Shown one piece after another: positions 1 to 7,998 of a stretch of DNA of 64,000 bases. This DNA comes from Methylorubrum extorquens. Lineage in GTDB: Bacteria > Pseudomonadota > Alphaproteobacteria > Rhizobiales > Beijerinckiaceae. Every line of letters begins with the position of its first letter. The stretch's first letter is position 1. Position numbers and translations under genes: made by a program. The notes below the pieces were generated by a model, which saw only the letters and a list, made by a program, of their open reading frames with translations, was not told the origin of the DNA and searched no databases. The stretch spans positions 1,618,001-1,682,000 of the forward strand of contig NZ_JALJXF010000001.1 of assembly GCF_024169925.1 (NCBI RefSeq), in the 5' to 3' direction.

Positions 1-2
1 TC

Positions 3-602
3 TGGGCGGAGAAGGGCGAGCGCGGTGCGATCACCGCGATCCAGCGCAGCAAGGACCCGGCGCTCTACACCATCCTCGTGGAGGACGTCGCCGCCCTGAT
101 CGGCCTCGTCATCGCCATGGCCGGCGTGGTGCTCGCGCATGTCCTCGACAAGCCGGCGCTCGACGGCTGGGCCTCGATCGGCATCGGCCTCGTTCTGATC
201 GGCATGTCGATCTTCCTGATGATCGAGACCCACGGCCTGCTGATCGGCGAGGCCGCCGACCCGGCGGTGGTGCGCACGATCCAGGCGGCGGTGCGCGAGG
301 AGAGCGCGGTCCAGCACGTCAACGAGGTGCTGACCCAGCATCTCGGCCCGTCGGACATCCTGGTGAATCTCAGCCTCGACTTTGCCGACGACGTGCCCGC
401 GGGCGAAGTCGAGCAGACGGTGGCCCGGCTGGAGCAGCGGATCAAGGCGAAGAGCCCCAACGTCACCCGCGTGTTCATCGAGATCCAGTCGCGGAAGGGG
501 CATGCCGCAGGCCACGCGCCCACCGATACGCCGACCGATGCCCCCACTCCTGCGCCCACTGGCCACGACGCGGCCCCGCCCGGCTCGGCCGTTCCGGCGT
601 GA
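3..602 (+). CDS. Cation diffusion facilitator transporter, C-terminal part (5' end outside window)
   Basis: The gene is open from the left edge, so only the last 199 residues are visible. They start with a SKDPALYTILVEDVAALIGL-type segment typical of the cation diffusion facilitator family, which exports divalent metals such as Zn, Co, Fe or Mn in exchange for protons. Two hydrophobic helices follow (AALIGLVIAMAGVVLAHVL; ASIGIGLVLIGMSIFLMIE), then a cytoplasmic alpha/beta domain of about 90 residues. The tail is rich in Pro, Thr and His, which could bind metal. The metal cannot be told from this fragment. Family assignment is from remembered sequence pattern. Confidence 0.85.
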   Translation, partial: WAEKGERGAITAIQRSKDPALYTILVEDVAALIGLVIAMAGVVLAHVLDKPALDGWASIGIGLVLIGMSIFLMIETHGLLIGEAADPAVVRTIQAAVREESAVQHVNEVLTQHLGPSDILVNLSLDFADDVPAGEVEQTVARLEQRIKAKSPNVTRVFIEIQSRKGHAAGHAPTDTPTDAPTPAPTGHDAAPPGSAVPA

Positions 603-610
603 GGGATTAA

Positions 611-705
611 AGCATCGTCCCGAAAGGTGGCTTCCGGCTTTCGGAAAAGATGATGCAAAAACAAAAGGCTAGAGCATCGTCCTGGATCCGATATCTAGGA
701 CGATG
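611..705 (-). repeat. Two-hairpin interspersed repeat, copy 1
   Basis: Read on the minus strand this is a complete copy of a repeat seen eight times in the window. One half is an inverted repeat around catcgtcct...aggacgatg. The other half pairs cgaaag with ctttcgg. The halves are joined by a short A/T-richer linker. It lies between two convergent genes, where it could act as a transcription barrier. Confidence 0.85.
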
Positions 706-707
706 AT

Positions 708-1793
708 CTAGCGCTTCACTCCCTCGCGGGCGAGCAGGGCCGCCTTGCGCGCCGTGCCCCAGCGATACCCTGAGAGCGCCCCGTCCGAGCGCACCACCCG
801 GTGGCACGGGATCGCGACGGCCAGCGCGTTGGCGCCGCAGGCCATGGCCACGGCGCGGACCGCCGCCGGCTCGCCGATGGCGCGGGCGATCTCTGCATAG
901 GTCGCGGTGGTGCCGACCGGGATGCGGCGCAGGCCCTGCCATACCCGCTGCTGGAAGGCGGTGCCGCCGATATCGAGGGGCAGGTCGAACGCGCCTCCCG
1001 GCGCCGCGACGAGGCGCACGACCTCAGTCACCGTCGCCGCGAAATCCGCGTCGCCGGCCACGATCGCCGCTTTGGGGAAACGCGCCGTCAGGTCGTCTCG
1101 GAGCGCGTCGGCCTCGTCGCCGAGCAGGATCGCGCAGACCCCTCGAACGGTGGCCGCCACCAGCACGAGCCCGAGAGCGCAGGCGTCAGTTGCAAAGAAA
1201 ATCCGCTCGCCCGCGCCGCCCTTGCGATAGGCCGAGGGGCTCATGCCGAGCCGCTCCGCGCCACCCGCATAGAACCGGCTCGGCGCGCCGTAGCCCGCCG
1301 CGTAGACGCTCTCGGTCACGGTTCGGCCCTCGGCGAGGCTGTCGGCGGCGCGGGCCGCGCGGTGGGCTTGGGCGTAGGCCCTCGGCGTCACGCCGGTGAC
1401 CGCCTTGAAGATGCGGTGGAAGTGGAACGGGCTCAGGGACGCCGCGCGGGCGAGCGCGTCGAGAGAGGGCGGCGTCTCCGCCGCCTCGATCAGCCGGCAG
1501 GCGCGGGTGACGGCCTCCGCCTGCCGCTTGGACTGGGCCGCCTCGTCGGGCCGACAGCGGCGGCAGGGCCGGAAGCCCGCGGCCTCGGCTTGCGCCGGTC
1601 CGGCATGGAAAGACAGGTTTTCAGGCCGCGCCGCCCGCGAGGGACAGCTCGGCCGGCAATAGACCCCCGTGGAGCGCACCGCGTAGACGAAACGCCCGTC
1701 GAAGCCGCCATCGCGCGCGGCGACGGCAACGCGCATCTCGGCCTCGGTGAGAGGCGCCTCGTCGGGTGGGGCGATTTCGGGTTCGGCGAGCAT
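708..1793 (-). CDS. ada: Bifunctional DNA methyltransferase / transcriptional activator Ada
   Basis: The 361-residue protein has the full Ada architecture. The N-terminal zinc domain carries the Cys cluster VYCRPSC (Cys46, Cys50) and GFRPCRRC (Cys77, Cys80); Cys46 matches the methylphosphotriester acceptor of E. coli Ada. An AraC-type helix-turn-helix follows at about residues 95-190 (SPFHFHRIFKAVTGVTP). The C-terminal O6-alkylguanine methyltransferase domain holds IPCHRVV, with acceptor Cys330. It repairs alkylated DNA by suicide transfer and, once methylated, should activate the adaptive response. Length is close to E. coli Ada (354). It is transcribed alone. No ada box was identified upstream. 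Confidence 0.95.
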   Translation of the reverse strand: MLAEPEIAPPDEAPLTEAEMRVAVAARDGGFDGRFVYAVRSTGVYCRPSCPSRAARPENLSFHAGPAQAEAAGFRPCRRCRPDEAAQSKRQAEAVTRACRLIEAAETPPSLDALARAASLSPFHFHRIFKAVTGVTPRAYAQAHRAARAADSLAEGRTVTESVYAAGYGAPSRFYAGGAERLGMSPSAYRKGGAGERIFFATDACALGLVLVAATVRGVCAILLGDEADALRDDLTARFPKAAIVAGDADFAATVTEVVRLVAAPGGAFDLPLDIGGTAFQQRVWQGLRRIPVGTTATYAEIARAIGEPAAVRAVAMACGANALAVAIPCHRVVRSDGALSGYRWGTARKAALLAREGVKR

Positions 1794-1888
1794 CGGCTCC
1801 TCCGGGAGAAGGGATGCGGCGATCCTGACGGATCAGAGCGGCGCGCGCATCCCGTCCCTTGCGGTCGAATCCGAATGCCGTTGCAAAA

Positions 1889-1918
1889 CCCCTCCCTCCC
1901 GCACGGGGAGAGAGGGGG
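1889..1918. terminator. GC-rich hairpin between divergent ada and upstream amidohydrolase end
   Basis: An imperfect C-rich/G-rich hairpin (ccccTccctcccg ca cggggagagagggg) sits just after the stop of the minus-strand amidohydrolase and belongs to a family of similar palindromes elsewhere in the window. No clear T-tract follows on the minus strand, so a terminator role is tentative. Confidence 0.4.
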
Positions 1919-1925
1919 ACTTACG

Positions 1926-3095
1926 TCACGCCGCCGCGCGCCGCTCCACCATCCGCGCCAGATAGGCCGCGCCGAGCGGGATCAGGCTGTCGTCGAAATC
2001 GAAGCTCGCGTTGTGCAGGCCCGGCCCCGGCGTCGCGCCGAGCCAGGCATAGGCGCCGGGCACCGCCGCGACCATGTCGGCGAAGTCCTCGCTGCCCATG
2101 CGCGGCACGGTGTTGGCCTCGACCTTCTCGGAGCCGAACAGCTCGGCGGCGATCTCGGCGGCGGCCGCCGCCTGCTCGGGATGGTTGTCGAGCACCGAGA
2201 ACACGTCGCGCAGGTCCACCTCGATGGTGGCGCCGTAGGCCGCCGCGAAGCCCGCTGCCAGTTCGCGGATGCGGGTAGCGATCAGCTTGCGCAGATCGGC
2301 GTCGAAGGTGCGCACGGTGCCGGTGAGATGCGCGCCCTCCGGGATGACGTTGTAGGCCGCGCCCGCATGGATCTGCGTGACCGAGACCACGGCGGATTTC
2401 AGCGGGTTGCTGTTGCGGCTGACGATCGACTGCATCGCCTGCACCAGCCCCGTCGCGATCACGATCGGGTCGATGCCCTGGTGCGGCATCGCCGCGTGCG
2501 CGCCGCGGCCGGTGATGCGGATGTCGAAGAAGTCGGCCGCCGCCATGATCGGGCCGGGCCGCACTTGCAGCACGCCGTGCGGGCCGTGGGGCGCGTTGTG
2601 GATCGCGTAGATCTCGTCGACCGGAAATTTTTCGAACAGGCCGTCGGCGATCATCGCGCGGGCGCCGCCCAAACCTTCCTCCGCCGGCTGGAACACGAAC
2701 ACGGCGGTGCCGTCGAAATCCCGCGTCTCGGCGAGGTAGCGGGCGGCGCCGACCAGCATGGTGGTGTGCCCGTCATGCCCGCAGGCATGCATCTTTCCCG
2801 GCACGGTTGAGCGGTAGGGGAGGTTGGTCTCCTCGGTGATCGGCAGGGCGTCCATGTCGGCGCGCAGGCCGATCCGGCGGGCGCCGGGCCGGCCCTGCAG
2901 CACGCCGACCACGCCGGTCTTGCCGAGCCCCCGGTGCACCTCGATGCCGAACTTTTCGAGGTGCTCGGCGACGATGCCGGAGGTGCGGACCTCCTCGAAG
3001 CCGATCTCGGGATGGGCATGGAGATCGCGCCGCAGGGCGGTCAACTCGTCGGCATAGGTGCGGATGCGGTCGATCGGGCTCGTTTGCAGGCTCAT
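1926..3095 (-). CDS. M20 family metallo-amidohydrolase (hippurate hydrolase-like)
   Basis: The 389-residue protein matches the M20D amidohydrolases that cleave N-acyl amino acids (hippurate hydrolase, IAA-amino-acid hydrolase, AbgA-like). Metal-binding motifs are visible: HACGHDGHT (Cys105, His107), FQPAEEG (Glu139/Glu140) and AIHNAPHG (His166), plus a late His in LHNASFDF. The dimerisation/lid domain occupies roughly residues 185-295. The ATG overlaps the upstream gene's stop by four bases (ATGA), so the two are translationally coupled. The reading frame stays open far upstream, but family alignment and the coupling decide this start. The exact substrate cannot be read. Confidence 0.92.
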   Translation of the reverse strand: MSLQTSPIDRIRTYADELTALRRDLHAHPEIGFEEVRTSGIVAEHLEKFGIEVHRGLGKTGVVGVLQGRPGARRIGLRADMDALPITEETNLPYRSTVPGKMHACGHDGHTTMLVGAARYLAETRDFDGTAVFVFQPAEEGLGGARAMIADGLFEKFPVDEIYAIHNAPHGPHGVLQVRPGPIMAAADFFDIRITGRGAHAAMPHQGIDPIVIATGLVQAMQSIVSRNSNPLKSAVVSVTQIHAGAAYNVIPEGAHLTGTVRTFDADLRKLIATRIRELAAGFAAAYGATIEVDLRDVFSVLDNHPEQAAAAAEIAAELFGSEKVEANTVPRMGSEDFADMVAAVPGAYAWLGATPGPGLHNASFDFDDSLIPLGAAYLARMVERRAAA

Positions 3096-4312
3096 TCGTT
3101 TGCGTCCTCGCAGGTGCGGCGGAAGGGCGACATCGTCTCGTACTCGGCCATCGCCGCGTTCACGTGGCTGCGCTCCCGCTTCAGATAGTCGGCGACGGCG
3201 CGGGCCAGCGCCGGGTCGGCGATGTCGTGGGCCGAATGCATCGGCACCGGGCGGTAGCCGCGGGCGAGCTTGTGCTCGCCCTGCGCCCCGGCCTCGACCC
3301 GCTTCAGCCCGCGGGCGATCGCGAAGTCGATGGCCTGATAGTAGCAGACCTCGAAATGCAGGAACGGGTGATCCTCGATGCAGCCCCAGTTGCGGCCGTA
3401 GAGCGCCGTGTCCCCGATGAAGTTGATGGCGCCCGCGATCGGCCGGCCCGCATTCTTGGCGATCACCAGCAGGATGCGCTCGGGCATGCGCGCGCCGATG
3501 AGCGAGAAGAAGGTCCGGTTGAGGTAGGGCCGGCCCCATTTGCGGGCGCCGGTGTCCTGATAGAACTCGTAGAAGGCGTCCCAATCGGCTTCCGTGATGT
3601 CGGCGCCGGTCTTGTGCTCGACCGTGATGCCCCGGCTCAGAGCCTCCCGCCGCTCGCGCTTGATCGCCTTGCGCTTGCGCGAGGCGAGCGCCCCGAGAAA
3701 ATCGTCGAAGCCGGCATAGCCCTCGTTCTCCCAGTGGAACTGCTGGTCGATGCGGGTCAGCATCCCGAGGGCTTGCGCCTGCTCGGCCTCGCGCGCGCGG
3801 GTGAAGGTGATGTGGATCGAAGAGGCCTCGGTCTCGGCCCGCAGGGCACGCAGCCCCGCGACGAGGGCGGAGGCGGCGGTGTCGGGATCCTCCCCCGGCG
3901 CGATGAGGAAGCGCGGCCCCGTGACGGGCGTGAACGGCACGCTCACTTGCAGCTTCGGATAATAGCTGCCGCCGGCTCGCTCGTAGGCGTCGGCCCAGCC
4001 GTGGTCGAACACGTATTCGCCCTGGCTGTGGGACTTCAGATAGCAGGGCGCGGCGCCGACCAGCCGGCCCTCGCGCTCGACGCGGACATGCAGCGGCAGC
4101 CAGCCGGTGCGGCGGGAGACGCAGCCCGCCTCTTCCAGCGCCGAGAGGAAGGCGTGGCAGGTAAACGGGTTGAAGGTCTCGTCGCCCGCCCCGAGGGTCT
4201 CGGGGGAGGTGGCGCAGGCGTCCCATTCGGCGGCGTCGAACCGGGCCATGCCCGGCACGGCGCGCACCTGCAGGACGGGCTCGGGAGCGTTCGCCGTCGC
4301 GGGGGTCGTCAT
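3092..4312 (-). CDS. FemAB-like GNAT superfamily protein (COG3146, DUF482)
   Basis: The 406-residue protein resembles the COG3146 family, annotated as predicted peptidoglycan-biosynthesis N-acyltransferases. Recognisable segments include NPFTCHAFLSALEE near residue 50, the YVFDHGWADAYERAGG stretch near 105 and CYYQAIDFAIARGLKRVEAGAQGEHK towards the C-terminus, which is characteristic of this family. It is the first gene of a two-gene operon with the M20 amidohydrolase, joined by an ATGA overlap. That pairing suggests acylation/deacylation of amino compounds, but no member function is assumed. The substrate is unknown. Confidence 0.85.
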   Translation of the reverse strand: MTTPATANAPEPVLQVRAVPGMARFDAAEWDACATSPETLGAGDETFNPFTCHAFLSALEEAGCVSRRTGWLPLHVRVEREGRLVGAAPCYLKSHSQGEYVFDHGWADAYERAGGSYYPKLQVSVPFTPVTGPRFLIAPGEDPDTAASALVAGLRALRAETEASSIHITFTRAREAEQAQALGMLTRIDQQFHWENEGYAGFDDFLGALASRKRKAIKRERREALSRGITVEHKTGADITEADWDAFYEFYQDTGARKWGRPYLNRTFFSLIGARMPERILLVIAKNAGRPIAGAINFIGDTALYGRNWGCIEDHPFLHFEVCYYQAIDFAIARGLKRVEAGAQGEHKLARGYRPVPMHSAHDIADPALARAVADYLKRERSHVNAAMAEYETMSPFRRTCEDANE

Positions 4313-4400
4313 GGCCCCAAGTTAGAGCGCCTGAGCGTGGATGTGGATAGCGGTTCGGCACATGCCGGGCGCGACAAACTGAGACCGCTCCACGCCTCGC

Positions 4401-4445
4401 CCTCATCCTGAGGTGCGGAGCGCAGCGAAGCCTCGAAGGATGAGG
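4401..4445. repeat. Inverted repeat of the cctcatcctgagg / cctcgaaggatgagg type
   Basis: A 45-bp imperfect palindrome begins cctcatcctgagg and ends cctcgaaggatgagg, with a gcgcagcgaag centre. I recall near-identical intergenic palindromes in many Hyphomicrobiales genomes. Only one copy is present here. It sits in the divergent gap between the FemAB-like gene and the SRAP gene. Confidence 0.6.
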
Positions 4446-4529
4446 CGGAGGGTCGGATCTCCGTCATCGCTGTGAGTCGGGCGCCCCTATCGCTTGATCC
4501 GGCGCCCGCGCCGCGCCCATATCGCGTCC

Positions 4530-5261
4530 ATGTGCGGACGCTTCTTCATCGGTCAGCCGCCGGAGGTCTACCGCGCCCTCTACGGCTACTCCGAACAGCC
4601 GAATTTTCCGGGCCGCTTCAACGTGGCCCCGACCCAGCCGGTGCCCGTCGTGATGCGCGAGAGCGGCGAGCGGCATTTCCGGCTGATGCGCTGGGGCCTG
4701 TGGCCGGCATGGCTGAAGGATCCGTCGGACTTTCCCACCCTGTTCAACGCCCGCATCGAGACGGCGGCCGAGAAGCCGGCCTTCCGCGGGGCGCTGCGCC
4801 ACCGCCGCTGCGTGTTCCTGGCCGACGGCTTCTACGAGTGGCGCCGCGACAGGGCCGGCAAGGCCGCGACGAAGACGCCGTTCGCGGTGCGCCGAACCGA
4901 CGGAGCGCCGATGGCGTTCGCCGGCCTGTGGGAGCCGTGGATGGGCGCGGACGGCTCGGAAGTCGACACGGCGGCGATCATCACCTGCTCGGCCAACGGC
5001 ACCCTCAGCGCGATCCACGAGCGGATGCCGGCGATCCTGGCCCCGGAATCGGTCGGGCCGTGGCTCGACGCGGCGGTGGACGCGCCCGAAGCCGCCCGCC
5101 TCTGCCGGCCCTGCCCGGACGAATGGCTGCGGCTCGATCCGGTGAGCGAGCGGGTCAACAGCGCGCGCAACGACGATGCCGGGCTGCCCGAACCGGTGGC
5201 CACGCCCGCCGGCCGCAGGGCTCCGGCGAAGGCCGAGACCGTGCAAGGCGAGCTGTTCTGA
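4530..5261 (+). CDS. SOS response-associated peptidase (SRAP, YedK/HMCES family)
   Basis: The 243-residue product is a SRAP-domain protein. Family members cross-link through Cys2 to abasic sites in single-stranded DNA and shield them. The start was placed at 4530, not 4494, because the family needs Met-Cys-Gly-Arg: Cys2 becomes N-terminal after Met removal. Other conserved parts are FNVAPTQPVPV, LFNARIET (Asn), ADGFYEWRR (catalytic Glu) and AIHERMPAIL (His). It is divergent from the FemAB-like gene. Its neighbour on the right is convergent and separated by 12 bases. No SOS box was recognised. Confidence 0.95.
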   Translation: MCGRFFIGQPPEVYRALYGYSEQPNFPGRFNVAPTQPVPVVMRESGERHFRLMRWGLWPAWLKDPSDFPTLFNARIETAAEKPAFRGALRHRRCVFLADGFYEWRRDRAGKAATKTPFAVRRTDGAPMAFAGLWEPWMGADGSEVDTAAIITCSANGTLSAIHERMPAILAPESVGPWLDAAVDAPEAARLCRPCPDEWLRLDPVSERVNSARNDDAGLPEPVATPAGRRAPAKAETVQGELF

Positions 5262-5273
5262 CGCGCTCGCCGC

Positions 5274-6293
5274 TCAGGCTGCCGCGCCGCTTCCCCCGGC
5301 CGTCTCCTCTCCGAACCGTTCGGCGGCGTAGTCGTCGAGGTTGAACGCGTCGTCGGGCACGCGGAACATGAACCGCTCGGCGATCTCGGTGAGCAGGATG
5401 TCGGGCCGGGTCCGCTCGACGTAGGACCAGTCGACCGACGTGCTCCAGACGAAATGCACCTCGGCAAAGGTCTCGGCGAGCATGATCGTCAGCATCAGCG
5501 GCGCGAAGTGCGAGTAGGAATCGCCGAACAGGACGAGGCGGCGCGGGTCGCGGGGCGTGGCGTTGGCGTAGATCACGTGCGAGCCGACATGGAGCGTGTC
5601 GGCGCGGCCGGCCGCCTCCCGTGCCTGCACGATCGGGCTGGCGTAGCGGCGCACGGCATCGCGCTGCAGGTCGTGGATGCGCGTCCGTTCGATGCGCGGC
5701 GGATCGAACCGTCCTCCGAGATCGCCGGAAATCTCGGTCTCGCGGAATCCGCGCGCGGCGAGGTCCGGGCAGGGCGCGGCCCGCAGCGCGCGGCAGATCT
5801 CGCGATAGGCGAGGTGGCAGCCGGCGAAGGTCCAGTGGCTGTCGGTGCGGTAGAACAGGTCTTCCCCCGCGCGGGCCGCGCGCATCGGCTCGACGAGGTC
5901 GATGCAGGTCCGCCGCAGGACGCGCGTGACCGGCCATTCCCGGAGATGCCCCTTCAGCCGGGAAAGCCACCACCGCCGCGGCATGCCGCGGATCAGGCGG
6001 CGGGCGGGGGAGAGTCGGTGATCGACGGCGATCCCATCGAGGAAGCCGTCGTAGACGCTGAGCTTTTCCGGGACGACGACGTGGTGGTAGGCGATGCCGA
6101 GTTCCCGCGCGCGCGCCGCACGGCCGGCGATGCGCTGGCGCCACAGCTCGGTCTGGTGGGCCATGAAGCCCGACTCGTTGAACTGCGCGATGACGTTGTT
6201 GCTGCCGGCGACGACGAACAGCCAACCGTCCTTGCCGACATGAATGTGATCGGTGGCCGTGTCCGACACGAAGTCCCGCCCCTCCTCAACCAT
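5274..6293 (-). CDS. AlgX/AlgJ-like SGNH hydrolase-fold protein
   Basis: The 339-residue protein has features of the AlgX/AlgJ/WssH family that O-acetylates exopolysaccharides: a GKDGWLFVV start of domain near residue 20, the Asp-x-His pair in YRTDSHWTFAG near residue 160, and the nucleophile motif LFGDSYSHF near residue 255. A TTG nine bases upstream (6302) is an alternative start. Unusually for the family, no signal peptide or membrane anchor precedes the domain in this frame, so export is unexplained. A GT61 glycosyltransferase is divergently encoded next to it, which fits polysaccharide decoration. Product and polymer are inferred only. Confidence 0.8.
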   Translation of the reverse strand: MVEEGRDFVSDTATDHIHVGKDGWLFVVAGSNNVIAQFNESGFMAHQTELWRQRIAGRAARARELGIAYHHVVVPEKLSVYDGFLDGIAVDHRLSPARRLIRGMPRRWWLSRLKGHLREWPVTRVLRRTCIDLVEPMRAARAGEDLFYRTDSHWTFAGCHLAYREICRALRAAPCPDLAARGFRETEISGDLGGRFDPPRIERTRIHDLQRDAVRRYASPIVQAREAAGRADTLHVGSHVIYANATPRDPRRLVLFGDSYSHFAPLMLTIMLAETFAEVHFVWSTSVDWSYVERTRPDILLTEIAERFMFRVPDDAFNLDDYAAERFGEETAGGSGAAA

Positions 6294-6407
6294 CTTCGCC
6301 AATGCCGAACGCGCGGGCGGGCCGAGGCTCTACAGGCGCCGGCCGTTCCAAGGCAAATGCGGCTGGGCACGAAGACATGCGTCGGACTTCGCCCGCAGCG
6401 ATATGCT

Positions 6408-6514
6408 AGAGCATCATCCCGAAAGGCGGCCGCCGGCTTTCGGAAAAAGATGATGCGAAGACAAGGGTCTAGAGCATCATACCGGACGGTACCCTCCGGG
6501 TTTCGGCACGATGC
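6408..6514 (-). repeat. Two-hairpin interspersed repeat, copy 2 (diverged)
   Basis: Minus-oriented copy. The cgaaag...ctttcgg half (6411-6455) is well preserved. The second palindrome is diverged (catcataccggacggtacc...cacgatg). It lies in the divergent gap between the AlgX-like gene and the GT61 gene, about 65 bases upstream of the latter's start. Confidence 0.75.
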
Positions 6515-6577
6515 CCCAGCGGTGTTGGGAATTCCTTGAAGGGACGGGCGTCACGGCGGGACCCGTAAGGAGCAGGC

Positions 6578-7822
6578 TTGAACGACACGCAAGCGGATGA
6601 GGCTGCGGCGCATGCCCGGCTGATCGAGGACAACCTCGTCCTCACCTGCGAGGCCGGGCACCTGTACCGCGACGGCGGATTCGCGGGCGATGCCGCCCTG
6701 CTCGACCGGCTGCGGGAACGGGTAAGCCCGCTCACAGAAGTGGTCGGCGCGGTGTTTCCCGGCTTTCCCGCGCACGACCCCGCGCCGCCGCGCCTGTTCG
6801 GCGGCAGTGCCGCCTTCCGCGAGAAGCAGGAGGCCGCGCTCGCGGCGCCACGCCCGCCAGGACCGCCGACCCTGCTATGCGAGACCCGCGACGTGCGCCT
6901 TGCGGGCAACGCCCTGTTCCATGTCACGGACGGCCGGCCGCAGGTGCTGTTCGAGACCTACCGGCCGCAGGAGCGGCACGTGGTGCCCGGCCCCGGCCCC
7001 GGCTTCCTGCATGTGGACGAGACCATCGCGGAAGCGGGTCTCGTCTTCCTCCTCAACTCCGCAGGCTCGTTCAATTACGGCCATTGGCTGATCGACGACC
7101 TGCCCCGGCTGCACGCGCTTGCGCTGCTGCGCAAACGTCATCCAGGAGTGCCGGTCACCGTCGCGCTCGTGTCCTACTTCCCGCATATCGACGCGGCGCG
7201 GCGCCGCTCGATCCAGCTCCTGCTGGGCCACCGCGTCGCGATCCGCTTCCTCGACCGGTACAAGACCTACCGCTTTGCCCGCCTGCACCACGCCACGCCG
7301 TGCAGCCTGCCGAGCACGGGCAAGTCGCCGCACGCCCTGCGATATCTCACCGGGCAGGTGCAGGCGCGGACCCGCCTGCCGCGCGCTCTGTTCGCGCTCC
7401 GGAGGCTCACAGGGCGAGGCCGGCGCCTGTTCGTGGACCGGCATCCGGGGCGGGGCCGGGGGCTCGCCAACCGCGACGCCGTACTCGGCGGGCTGCGCGG
7501 CCTCGGCTTCGAGGTCTTCGACCCCGAACTCACCAGCGTGCGGCAGCAGGTGGTGCGGTTCTCGGCCGCGGAGATTGTGGTCGGCATCGCCGGGGCGGGG
7601 ATGGCCAACACGGTCTTCTGCCGGCCCGGCACGCCGGTCATCCACCTCGTGCCGGAGGGCTGGGAGGACCGGTTCTACGGCGAGATCGCCACCGCCTGCG
7701 GCCAGGACTACGCGGCAGTGTTCGGCTCCCGGATCCCGTCGGACGCGCCCGAGTACCTTCGGGATTTCGCGATCGACCCGGAGGCGCTGCGCGAGGCCCT
7801 CGCGGCCGCGGGACTCCGCTAG
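6578..7822 (+). CDS. Glycosyltransferase family 61 (DUF563) protein
   Basis: The 414-residue product matches GT61/DUF563 enzymes used in capsule or exopolysaccharide synthesis. The family hallmarks are FNYGHWLIDDLPRL near residue 165, FVDRHPGRGRGLANRDAVL near 285 and the C-terminal VVGIAGAGMANTVFCRPGT block near 330. The start is TTG at 6578; it is preferred because taaggag lies six bases upstream and no ATG nearby is better placed. No transmembrane helices are evident, so it is probably cytoplasmic. The gene is flanked by repeat copies on both sides. The sugar donor and acceptor are not predictable. Confidence 0.85.
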   Translation: MNDTQADEAAAHARLIEDNLVLTCEAGHLYRDGGFAGDAALLDRLRERVSPLTEVVGAVFPGFPAHDPAPPRLFGGSAAFREKQEAALAAPRPPGPPTLLCETRDVRLAGNALFHVTDGRPQVLFETYRPQERHVVPGPGPGFLHVDETIAEAGLVFLLNSAGSFNYGHWLIDDLPRLHALALLRKRHPGVPVTVALVSYFPHIDAARRRSIQLLLGHRVAIRFLDRYKTYRFARLHHATPCSLPSTGKSPHALRYLTGQVQARTRLPRALFALRRLTGRGRRLFVDRHPGRGRGLANRDAVLGGLRGLGFEVFDPELTSVRQQVVRFSAAEIVVGIAGAGMANTVFCRPGTPVIHLVPEGWEDRFYGEIATACGQDYAAVFGSRIPSDAPEYLRDFAIDPEALREALAAAGLR

Positions 7823-7922
7823 CGCATCGTCCTGGATATCGGATCCAGGACGATGCTCCAGGCTATTGTTTTTGCATCGTCTTTGTTCCGAAAGCCGGCA
7901 ACCACCTTTCGGGACGATGCTG
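7821..7922 (+). repeat. Two-hairpin interspersed repeat, copy 3
   Basis: Complete plus-oriented copy: palindrome gcatcgtcctggat/atccaggacgatgc, a T-rich linker, then ccgaaag...ctttcgg and a terminal gacgatgc. It begins exactly at the GT61 stop codon (the tag is shared), so it probably functions in or near that gene's 3' end. Confidence 0.85.
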
Positions 7923-7927
7923 TAAAA

Positions 7928-7969
7928 CCCGAGATCCCAAGGGGATCATCCCTTTGGCGGGGTCTCGGG
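7928..7969. terminator. Long GC hairpin between convergent genes
   Basis: Arms cccgagatccc and ggggtctcggg (one G-T pair) enclose an internal ccaagggg/cccttt-gg hairpin. A second small palindrome (cggggcagcgccccg, 7966-7980) abuts it. Placement between the convergent GT61 and RNA methyltransferase genes fits a bidirectional terminator, though no T-tract is present. Confidence 0.5.
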
Positions 7970-7998
7970 GCAGCGCCCCGATCTCCCGCCATCAGGGT

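Noticed and set aside
1926..4406. One open frame running through both the M20 amidohydrolase and the FemAB-like gene
   Set aside because: Only the 3' part is coding in this frame; the FemAB-like protein is clearly in another frame with an ATGA junction. Not a fusion.
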